Of a DNA stretch of 64,000 nt, positions 56,231 to 64,000 are shown in pieces (positions within the stretch are counted from its first letter, which is position 1; each line of letters begins with the position of its first letter). The position numbers and the translations under genes were made by a program. The DNA comes from Dugong dugon (lineage: Eukaryota > Chordata > Mammalia > Sirenia > Dugongidae). The notes under the pieces are model-generated. The model was not told the origin of the DNA. It made no database searches and was given only the letters and a program-made list of their open reading frames with translations. The stretch is from assembly GCA_030035585.1 (NCBI GenBank), contig CM057481.1, forward strand, positions 58,413,128 through 58,477,127, in the 5' to 3' direction.

Positions 56231-56660
56231 AAGGAGTCCTGGTGGCACAACGGTTAAGCACTTGGCTGCTAACCAAAAGGTTGGCTGTTCAAACCCACCC
56301 AGTGCTTCTGCAAGAAAAAGACTTGGTGATTTGCTCCTGTAAAGGTTGTTGTTGCTGTGTGCCGTTGAGTCGATTCTGATTCATGTCATAACGTAACAGT
56401 ACATAACAGAGTAGACCTGCTCCGTAGGAATTGCTAGACTGAAATCCTTATGGCAGCAGATTGCCTCATCTTTTCTCCCAGAACTGCTGGTGGATTTGAA
56501 CCACCAACCTTTTGGTTAGCAGCCAAGCGCTTCACTGTTTTGCCTCCAGGGCTCCTACCATCAAGATTACATATAGAAAATCCTATGGGGCGGTTCTACT
56601 CTGTCACATGGGATCCCGATGAGTTTAAATTGACTTGACAGTACCTAACAACAATAGCAG
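56231..56660 (+). mobile_element. AfroSINE-type element split by another SINE
   Basis: The plus-strand outer copy starts 'ggaaggagtcctggtggcacaacggttaagcacttggctgc' and runs to 'tgctcctgtaaag' at about 56345. It resumes near 56560 with 'agattacatatagaaaatcctatggggcggttctactctgtcac...gatgagtttaaattgacttgacagtacctaacaacaatag'. Confidence 0.9.
56346..56558 (-). mobile_element. AfroSINE-type element nested in the previous one
   Basis: Antisense: 'gttgttgttgctgtgtgccgttgagtcgattctgattcatg', 'agagtagacctgctccgtagg', 'gaaccaccaaccttttggttagcagccaagcgcttcactg', 'cctccagggctcc'. Opposite orientation to its host SINE. Confidence 0.93.
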
Positions 56661-56666
56661 TCTTGG

Positions 56667-56876
56667 GAGTCACTAGGTGGTGCAAATGGTTGATGCACGC
56701 AGCTCCTAACTAAAAGGTTGAAGGTTCGAGTCCACCCAGAGGCACCTCAGAAGAAGGGCCTGGCAATCTACTTTCAAAAAATCAGCTATTGAAAACACTA
56801 TGGAACACAGTTCTACTCTGACACAAATGGGGTCGCCATGACTCAGAATCGACTCCACAGCAACTGGTTTAGTAGT
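56667..56876 (+). mobile_element. AfroSINE-type element (second subtype)
   Basis: 'gggagtcactaggtggtgcaaatgg', 'ctaactaaaaggttgaaggttcgagtccacccagaggcacctcagaagaagggcctggcaatctactttcaaaaaatcagc', 'acaaatggggtcgccatgactcagaatcgactcc'. Belongs to the 'gaggcacctc' subtype. Confidence 0.94.
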
Positions 56877-57179
56877 AATGAGAGTCAGGAGGAGGGAGGG
56901 AAGAGGTATTAAGTGCAGTCTTACTATGTGCCGAGAAGATGGAAAACTGGAAAAGTTTGTCAAATAGCACACGTGATTACCACCAAAAGTAAGCGACAAG
57001 CTGCAGAACAAGCCTTCTGTGGTGTTATAATATAAATCATGGACCTCTAAGCAAGAGCTTCAGAAAGGACCTACTCCTACTGGAAAATAAACATATTTTG
57101 TCCCTAAGTGAATTGGAACCCTGCCATTTATGTTACTTTGAGCACATTATACCACCTCTCTCTAAGCTCTAATTTCTTC

Positions 57180-57373
57180 CAGGGCTTCAAACTGGTTCAT
57201 TCCAGTTGAATTTGCATTTCCATCCCAGATATACTGAATCAGAATCTACATTTTAACAAGATCCCCATAAGGATCACCTGGGGGGATCTTGTTAAAATGT
57301 AGATTCTGATTCAGTATATCTGAGTGTGGAAATACGCGTTCTCAGCAGGGATTCCAACCGGAACCAAGCCCTG
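57180..57373. mobile_element. 194-bp hAT element, foldback, TIRs and 8-bp TSD
   Basis: Terminal repeats CAGGGCTT (left) and AAGCCCTG (right). ATTTCTTC duplicated at 57172-57179 and 57374-57381. The interior resembles the MER5A 3' half ('gaatcagaatctacattttaac') followed by its own reverse complement, making the whole element palindromic. The outer arms have diverged while the inner arms are identical. No transposase frame. Confidence 0.92.
57226..57322. repeat. perfect inverted repeat, 41-bp arms
   Basis: Left arm 57226-57266 and right arm 57282-57322 are exact reverse complements, separated by 15 bases (57267-57281). It could form a cruciform or a long RNA hairpin. Confidence 0.98.
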
Positions 57374-57480
57374 ATTTCTTCCTCTGTAAAATGAGTTTGT
57401 CGTAAAGATTAAAGGAGATGATATATGCAAAATATTTTGTGTGGAGTCTGTGTGAATGCTCTCAGGTAGTAAAAACATAA

Positions 57481-57949
57481 AGCATGTTAGTTACTAGTAC
57501 TATTAACTATTCTGCTATTCTTGTTGTTGTTATTCATTTTCTCCAATATTACTTCTCCTTCCAGGAACTATTAGGGGTCAATCTGTCAGGGCTATATTGA
57601 GGGAGAACTAGAGGTTACTGACATGCTGGAAGTTAAAGGACATTCATTTATTAAAAATATTATTGGACCCTTATTTACTCGTTTTAGACCTAGATTCTTA
57701 TAATCTAGCCTATAAAACCTCAGTCCAATATTGTCTCTTTCTGAATTCCTGTAACCATTAGCATATTCTTAATATTATTCATTAATATGAGGTGTTAATA
57801 TGTAATGTATCTTGTATCTTAGGTATATTAGAATAGTACGTGATACTACTAGAGCCCTGTGTACCCTCCCCCCGGCTCCCCCCAGTGGTGACATTTTATA
57901 TAACTGAGGAACAGTTATATATAACACCTTATATTATAATATTAACATT
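57481..57949. other. no recognised feature
   Basis: AT-rich unique-looking DNA. A C-rich run lies at 57865-57883. Confidence 0.4.
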
Positions 57950-57954
57950 ACAAG

Positions 57955-58560
57955 AGGGAGACTAGAGTAGTGATTAAGAGTACATCCCCTCGAGCCTGAC
58001 TTCTTGGGTCAATTCTATCATTTAGTAGCTGTATGACTTTGGGCAAGTTCCTTAATATCTCTGTTAAAAATAAATTTTTCACAATATTAAATTTATATAT
58101 AAACTCTTTAGCTTTATTTTTTAGTTCATGAACTGGGGCACATCTGGTCTGAAAGTCAGGCAATAGTTCCCAAGTGCAGTACAGGCAAGACTTTTGTAAC
58201 GGCAGACAAACAGGAAACAAGGAAGACATACTGGGCAATTCTCAGACTGGCTGGCGGGCATTGTCTCTTGTTATTTGGGAATCAAGGGGGAAATTTTGAA
58301 CCAGGTTAAACTGATCAGTCAAGTCCTGACTGACTAGCTTAGGTTGCCTTTTCCAGGAGAGTCGATTGATTGAGATTGATTGACTTGGATTTCCACTCCC
58401 AGGAAAGTTAAGCATTTACATGAAATAGAAATTTAGGTTTTGGTTTGCTAACATGGAGCTCAGAACAAGCAACTCCATTTTGGGCCTAGTTTAGTCAGGT
58501 TATCATCTCTGTGCCTCCATTTTATCTCCAGAGAACTGGCTGTTGTGAGAATTAATGTTT
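57955..58560 (+). mobile_element. MIR SINE split by a solo LTR
   Basis: Left part 57955-58061 ('agtagtgattaagagtacatcccctcgagcctgacttc', 'agctgtatgactttgggcaagttccttaatatc'). Right part 58506-58560 ('tctctgtgcctccattttatctcc', 'ctggctgttgtgagaattaatg'). Removing the LTR plus one TSD copy restores MIR order. Confidence 0.88.
58062..58505 (-). mobile_element. solo class-I ERV LTR with 4-bp TSD TCTC
   Basis: 444 bp. The minus strand starts TGATAACCTGAC and ends TTTTTAACA, so both ends are canonical TG...CA. TCTC flanks it at 58058-58061 and 58506-58509, the 4-bp duplication typical of gammaretrovirus-like integration. AATAAA is the complement of 58113-58118, about 50 bp before the LTR end as expected for R/U5. 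No coding capacity. Confidence 0.93.
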
Positions 58561-58699
58561 TTTTTTTTTTTTTTGGTTTATGTTTTGCACCAAGCACCAA
58601 GGAAACTGTGTCAGCCACAGAAGACATGATGGACCCTTCTCCTCTCACTAATCAAATAGACAAATATTATGAAAACACACCAGCTTTAGCTCATACACA

Positions 58700-58955
58700 A
58701 TGGTATAATGGAGTGACTAGAGCATGAGCTTTGGGATCTGCTGGGAAGGGTGCAGTGCTGTTCTGTCAGTTGCTAGCTGTGAAACTTTAGGCATTTACTT
58801 CACTTTCTCGTGCCTCAGTGTGCTCACCTGTGTCATGAAGAAGATAAGGGTACTAACCTCATAGGGCCATTATGAAAATCAAAAGAGAAAATGCATGAAA
58901 GGGCTGAACACAGTAACTGACACACCAATACACTCAATAAATTATTGTTGTTTTG
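58700..58955 (+). mobile_element. MIR SINE, near full length
   Basis: 'gtataatggagtgactagagcatgagctttgggatctgctgg', 'ttgctagctgtgaaactttaggc', 'cgtgcctcagtgtgctcacctgtgtcatg', 'taacctcatagggccattatg', 'acactcaataaattattg'. Confidence 0.92.
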
Positions 58956-59150
58956 TTGTAGCTTGATAAGTGCAATTTCAACTGTATCTTTAGGTAGAGT
59001 TAGGTAATGAGGATGCCACTGTAATCAGGTAAGGCAGGTTAAGAGTCTTCAAGAAGAAGAGACAAATAAGGGATATTTTTCAAGAGGAGGCGATCAAAGA
59101 CTCAGAGGGATGGAGGGGTAGACTATTCTAGGGGGGAAGAAGTTGCCCAG

Positions 59151-59685
59151 TCTCATGGATTGAATTGTGTCCCCAAAAAATGTGTGTAGCAACTTGGCTA
59201 GGTCATGATTCCCATTATTGTATGATTGTGTAATCCGATGTGATTTCCTTATGTATTGTAAATTCTATCACTATGATGCGGTTATAAGTGATCTCCTTAT
59301 GTGATGTAAATTCTATCACTGTGATGAGGTTATGCTGATGAGGTTTACAAGATTAAATAGTGTCTTAATCCAGTCTCTTTTGAGATATAAAAGAGAGAGG
59401 TGAGCAGAGACACGTGGGAACCTGATACCACCAAGAAAGCAGTGCCGAAGCAGAGCGCATCCTTTGGACCTGAGGTTCCTGTGCGGAGATGCTCCCAGAC
59501 CAAAGGAAGGCTGATGCATCACAAGGACCTTCCTCCAGAGCTGACAAAGAGAGAAAGCCTTCTCCTAGAGCTGATGCCCTGAATTTGGATTTGTAGCTTA
59601 CTGGACTGTGAGAGAATAAATTTCTCTTTGTTGAAGCCATCCACTTGTGGTATCTCTGTTAGAGCAGCACTAGATGACTAAGACA
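59151..59685 (+). mobile_element. solo MaLR-type LTR with 5-bp TSD
   Basis: 535 bp, from TCTCATGGATTG (decayed TGTT start) to '...GATGACTAAGACA'. CCCAG (59146-59150) and CCCGG (59686-59690) are the 5-bp duplication with one mismatch. AATAAA at 59615-59620 ('agagaataaatttctctttg'). A 48-bp tandem duplication lies in U3 (about 59241-59288 and 59289-59335). Sister of 26240-26749. Confidence 0.92.
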
Positions 59686-59690
59686 CCCGG

Positions 59691-59955
59691 TACAAGGGGA
59701 AAACCAGAGCTAGGAGTGAGAGAATAATAATGACACTTTGCATTTGTGTTGAACATTTAACTCTATAAAGGCACTTAATTGTGTTGTTTTTTCCTTATAA
59801 AAAACTAGTTAAATAACAAGGGGAAATTTTATTGTCCTGATTTACTTGAGTTTTTAATTGCTTTGATAATCCTCTTAAGGCCAGAACTGTGACTAGAAAT
59901 TTCTAGACTTTCATATCATTGTCTCTTCTGTGGGTTTAAAGATTTTCAAACCTTT
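59691..59955. other. no recognised feature
   Basis: AT-rich sequence between the MaLR LTR and the left TSD of the next L1. Confidence 0.4.
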
Positions 59956-61159
59956 AAAAATCAGTATTTTACTGCCCAACAGCAACAAAGTATACATTGT
60001 TTTCCAACACACATGAAACATTCTCAAGAATAGACCTCATTTTAGGCCACAAAACAACCCTCAATAAAATCCAAAACATCAAAATAATACAAAGCATTCT
60101 CTCTGATTACAATGCCATAAAGTAGAAATTAATAACAGGAAGAGCAAGAAAAAAAATCAAATATATAGAAACTGAATAGCACCTTACTTAAAAACAACTG
60201 GATAATAGAAGAAATCGAAGAAGGAATGAAAAAAATTTCCTAGAATAAAATGAAAATGAAAACAAATCATACCAAAACCTTTGGGACACAGCAAAGGCAG
60301 TGCTCAGAGTTCAATTTATAGCAATAAATGCACACATCAAAAAAGAAGAATGGGGAGGATCTCACCACCACCAAGGAAGAAGAGCCAAAAGCAGAGCGCG
60401 TCCTTTGAACCTGGGGTCCCTGCACTGAGAAGCTCCTGGAAGCAGGAAACAGCAAGAGAGGAAGAGAGCTGTAACACTGAAGACAGTGAGAAGTGTTGGC
60501 AGAGAAATGGTGGCAGGAGAGACCAGCAGAAGAGAACAGCAGGAGATGCCATGGGGGGCTTCCTGGCCCACAGAGTGAGAAAGTTGAATGTACTATGGAT
60601 ACTGAATGTTTCTCCTACCTAGTGTTATAAAGCAGACCTAAATGTATGATAGAAATGAATATTGGGTATTATAGAGTACATGTAACTCCGCCTTCAGCCA
60701 GTTCTTGATTGGGTATGCTAAAAGGGGAACTAGAATTTGCCCAAAGAAACACAAGCTGTTTGAATGCAGTAGCCCTGTGTATAGAGTGGGGGCCTTAGGT
60801 GGAAAACCTGAGCCCCACCAGGAATTTTTCATTTGAAAAGACATTCAGACCTACCCAGGACTGCTGAAAGAACAGAAGATTTGCATTTGAAGGAAGGGCC
60901 TGCAGAAAAAAGAAAAATAATTACTGTTTTACTCTTTGAATTTTGAGCAAGCAAGCAGTTTGCCTTTGGGTACATCGAGGCAGGAAAAGTCAGTGCCCAT
61001 TAGAACCCCCTTCCAGGACTGGAAGTTATACGAGCCAGTGGGTAGACAGCTTGATCTACTTGCTTGAGGTGACCACCTGGGTCCACTCATGAGTGGAAGT
61101 AGAGGGAGTACAGCAATGAAGAGATGGGCTAAGTTTGGACATGTTCCATTGGCACCTGC

Positions 61160-61400
61160 TGACCTAGTCCGTGGGGGCTAGGGATGAGAGAGAGAGGAAG
61201 GGCTGGTTAGTCAGGAGTGTAGGCAGTTGTGTGGACTCCTGAGTTTATGGGTGGAGCCATTGACCTAGCCCTATGGGCTAGGGATGAGAGAGAAGGGGCT
61301 GGCTGAAGTGCCGGGAGGTGTGTGTGAACTATGGAGCCTACAAGGCTGGTACCCATTGTGACCTAGCTCCGATGACTGGGGATGAGCTGACCAGAACCTG
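61160..61400. repeat. degenerate tandem repeat, period about 100 bp
   Basis: 'gacctag' followed by 'gg(g)ctagggatgag' recurs at 61161, 61262 and 61360 within the ERV-like internal region. Confidence 0.75.
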
Positions 61401-62451
61401 ACCAAATGAAGAGAAAGATGTTTGATACTGTGAGCTGATGTAGATTGCTGAAATTTGATGGCTTGCTCTGGAATGGATTTTGCTTATGGATGCAGATGCT
61501 CTCAAAGTTCCAGCCAGAACAGAAGATTCTTCAAGACCAAGGAACATGCTTGTCTCCTCAGAGTACTGGTTTGATAGGGATGGGCAGTTGAAACATTTGT
61601 TATCTAAAATGGGGGGAGATAAAGGCATGGAGGGCTGGCTCACATGCCTCCATGAGTGTGTGCTCACACCCAACATAATGGGGACAAAAGGAAGATCACC
61701 ACTGGACAGATTCCTACACTTTTCTGGGGCATCTGGGGAAGAGGGGCGGGGGAGGATGCTGGTGCCACCATACGGTTCTTCCCCACATCACCTAAAATTG
61801 CTTTTTTCCTGCTAAATACTATAGTCCCAGGACCAGGGATGCAGCTGCAGGTGCCAGAAGCAGGGGTGATCCCTAAGCAAGAGACTGTAACTATACCCCT
61901 AACATGTACACCAGAATTCTCAAGGGCCTGATGGAATGGATCGTATCTTCCCTCCATTTGGCAAAATTGGAGTTGGCAGTGAGTACTGCCACATGGCCTA
62001 GTGGGCAAGATAGCCCACTAGTGTTGTACCTATGTAACCCTACCCAGCATGAGCGGGAATGGACTGAGCGGAAGCACTTGCTGGACTCACCTTGCTATAC
62101 CAGCAATCTGGACTAGCACAGAGGCTGAACCTGATGTCCCTTCCCAAGGTAGAAAAGTTTGGGTAAAAATAAATGACATATAGAAGGAAGGAGAAACAGC
62201 TGAAGGTAAAGGAATGAATAAACGGGTTATGCAGCAGGGGAAATCTAACGTGCTGATACCTTGAGAGAGACTCAGAGCAAGGGAATAATCTCAGTGAAAT
62301 TTTATCAGAGGCCAGAAAGGGTGAAAACTAGACAAACTATTAGAAAACCTGACCAGATCAGATAGACACCTACAGCAGACCTGATTGGCTGGTACATGAG
62401 TCGTATTGAACGACTAGTTGTTAATGATTGTTGTGGACTGGTAAAATGATT

Positions 62452-62464
62452 GGGGGGGGGGGGG
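62452..62464. repeat. G13 homopolymer
   Basis: Uninterrupted run of 13 G in the presumed U3 region of the embedded ERV-like segment. Prone to length error. Confidence 0.9.
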
Positions 62465-63161
62465 CGGTAGTTATCCCCCAAGTACAAAGAACCATGGCTA
62501 GAAAAGCTAGGGGGTGGCCTGTGGTGCGACAGATCACTTTTGTGTAGCCTTTCTTGCCATGGTCTTGTGACTCCCACCCAAGTAATTGGGTGGAACCATG
62601 CATATAAAGTCCATGGAACCCTAACAAATCGTGGTCAGTTTTGCCATCCCACTAGGCTTAAAATGAGCCATCCCAGAGGTGGGAACTGAGATAGAAAATC
62701 TAAATAGTCCCATAACAAGACAAGAGACTGAAGAGGTAATAAACTCCCAGCAACAACAACAACAAAAAGCCCTGGCCCAGACGGCTTCGCTGGAGAATTC
62801 TACCAAACATTCAGAGACGAGCTCATACCAGTGCTGCTCAAATTATGTCAGAGCATAGAAAATGAAGGAATACTCCTGAATTCATTCGATGAAGCCAGCA
62901 TAAGCCTGATATCAAAGCCAGGCAAAGACACACACACACACAAAAAAAAATTACAGGTCAGTATCTCTCATGAATAATGATGCAAAAATTTTTACCAAAA
63001 TTCTAGCCAATAGAATTCAGCATCATATCAAAAAAAACATAACACAACCAAGTGGGATTCATACCAGGTATGCAAGGATGGTTCAACATTAGAAAATCTA
63101 TCAATGTAATCCACCACATGAATAGAATGAAAGAAAAGAATCACATGATTCTTAATGTTAA

Positions 63162-63218
63162 TACAAAGGCTGAAAGGCAGGCACATGCCTGGCATGCTCA
63201 AGAAATAGCAAGGAGAAT
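63162..63218 (+). repeat. ancient-repeat patch between L1 ORF2 and 3' UTR
   Basis: 'atacaaaggctgaaaggcaggcacatgcctggcatgctcaagaaatagcaagg' matches the wording of the ancient repeat near 48865-48910 ('tgtaaaggccctgcggcagagggtacctggcatg'), not L1. Confidence 0.7.
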
Positions 63219-63881
63219 CAGCCATCTAAGATACATCTATTGGTCCCATCACTTTTGGAGCAAGTGAAGCAAATGAAGAAAACCAAAGGCACAAGTAAAA
63301 TATTAGTCCAAAGGACTTATAGACCACATGAACCATAGCCTCCTCTAGGCTGAGCCCAGAAGAACTAGATGGTGCCCACCTACCACCATCAATCGCCCTG
63401 ACAGGGATCACAATAGAGGGTCCCACAGGAGAAAAATGTGGAACAAAATTCAAATTCACAAAAAAGGACCAGACTTACTCGTCTGACAGAGACTGGAAGA
63501 AGCCCTGGGACTATGGCCCCCAGATACCCTGCTAACTCAGAAATGAATCCACTCCTGAAGTCCACCTTTCAGCCAAAGATTAGACAGGGCTATAAAACAA
63601 ACAGTAACACACATGAGGAATGTGTTTCTTAGTTCAATCAAATACACAAGACCAAATGGGCAACACCTTCCCAAAAGCAAAGACGAGGAGGCAGGAAGGG
63701 ACAGGACAACTAGACAAATGGCCATGGAGAAAGGGAAAGGGGAAGAGCGCTGACACATTGCAGGGATTGCAACCAATGTCACAAAACAATTTGTATCTAA
63801 ATTTTGGAATGAGAAACTAATTTGTGCTGTAAGCTTTCACCTAAAACAGAATAAATTTTTTTTTAAAAAATCAGTATTTTA

Positions 63882-64000
63882 TAAGGAACTTTAATATGTA
63901 AAATAGTGTTTAATTTGTATAACTTCATTTTAACAGCAAATTTATAGCATTTACTTATTGTAAATTCAATCAGTGAGTACGGTGAGACTTTTAATGTACA
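63882..64000. other. no recognised feature
   Basis: AT-rich right edge of the window. Confidence 0.4.

Larger units (their letters stand above)
57090..57480 (+). mobile_element. MIR SINE split by a foldback hAT
   Basis: The MIR 5' half ends 'accacctctctctaagctctaatttcttcc' at 57179. Its 3' half resumes at 57374 with 'atttcttcctctgtaaaatgag' and 'aaagattaaaggagatgatatatgc'. Confidence 0.85.
60359..62689 (+). mobile_element. MaLR/ERV-like segment embedded in L1
   Basis: 60365-60460 is homologous to the R/U5 region of the MaLR LTRs at 26500 and 59425 ('agcagagcgcgtcctttgaacctggggtccctgcactgagaagctcc'). Unfamiliar internal sequence follows, then 62430-62689, which looks like LTR U3 with a TATA motif ('gcatataaagtcc'). 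Short open frames (61480-61815, 61904-62116) resemble no protein I can name. No 5-bp TSD is visible at either junction with L1. Confidence 0.65.
59972..63865 (+). mobile_element. composite L1 with retroviral-like insert, single outer 16-bp TSD
   Basis: L1 ORF2 (59972-60358: 'acattctcaagaatagacctcattttaggccacaaaac', 'gcaaaggcagtgctcagag'), then a 2.3-kb non-L1 insert. L1 ORF2 resumes (62690-63160: 'aactgagatagaaaatc', 'tggcccagacggcttcgctggagaattc', 'caatagaattcagcatcatatc', 'gggattcataccaggtatgcaaggatgg'). A 57-bp patch of ancient repeat follows, then the L1 3' UTR (63219-63852). AAAAATCAGTATTTTA occurs at 59956-59971 and 63866-63881. Confidence 0.9.

Noticed and set aside
58062..58505. The same LTR family as 29450-29754
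   Set aside because: Apart from generic promoter and AATAAA elements, the two sequences do not align by eye.
60281..60622. A 113-codon protein
   Set aside because: It crosses the L1/ERV junction and is part L1 ORF2 in the wrong frame and part LTR.

Overview
The window is ordinary mammalian nuclear DNA that I read as gene-poor intergenic or intronic sequence made mostly of transposon fossils. I found no convincing host exon, structural RNA gene, CpG island or CRISPR array. The longest open frames are under about 135 codons, and most lie inside LINE, SINE or LTR copies. All repeat names come from recognising sequence by eye, so subfamily labels are tentative.

The organism is most likely an afrotherian, and I infer an elephant or close relative. 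Three sequence observations support this. About twenty copies of a tRNA-derived SINE (AfroSINE type, with a '...CTATGAGTTGGAATCGACTC...' tail) are present. RTE (BovB-type) LINE fragments share that tail. A characteristic L1 3' UTR ('...ACCATGGTCTCAGGGAACATC...', '...GGACTAATGGACCACA...') occurs at least seven times. Older mammal-wide layers are also present: MIR, MER5A, MER20, other hAT-Charlie relics, L1M, and MaLR/ERVL LTRs.

Layout. 1-10 kb holds an old L1 (about 1.0-5.3 kb) carrying a younger L1 tail and two SINEs, then MIR, hAT and RTE pieces. 10-18 kb holds an L1 3' UTR, MIRs, MER5A, SINEs and a solo MaLR LTR with a target-site duplication (TSD). 18-24 kb holds an antisense L1M, an RTE copy with a 5' inversion, and an ERVL solo LTR bounded by CCATA. 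24-30 kb holds a second old L1 with a nested SINE, a MaLR LTR, a MER20 nested in a MIR, and a tRNA-Gly-type SINE with an RTE tail. 29.4-30.7 kb is a broken retrovirus relic (LTR plus env fragment, minus strand) split by a small hAT element. 30.8-35.8 kb is the most complete L1, with ORF1, endonuclease and reverse-transcriptase remnants. 35.8-49 kb is LTRs, SINEs and MIRs separated by the longest repeat-poor stretches. 49.5-51 kb is an L1 tail ending in a second copy of its own 3' end. 51-58 kb holds a 205-bp duplicated non-repeat segment, RTE, L1M tails, a SINE cluster and a foldback hAT with a perfect 41-bp palindrome. 58-64 kb holds a solo class-I LTR (TSD TCTC), a MaLR solo LTR and a 3.9-kb composite L1 containing a 2.3-kb retroviral-like segment.

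I do not see a new gene system. The items most worth a second look are structural: the composite L1/ERV insertion with one outer TSD, the L1 with a doubled 3' tail inside one TSD, the paired 205-bp segments at 51.7 and 55.4 kb, the perfect palindrome at 57.2 kb, and the nested insertions that give a relative insertion order.
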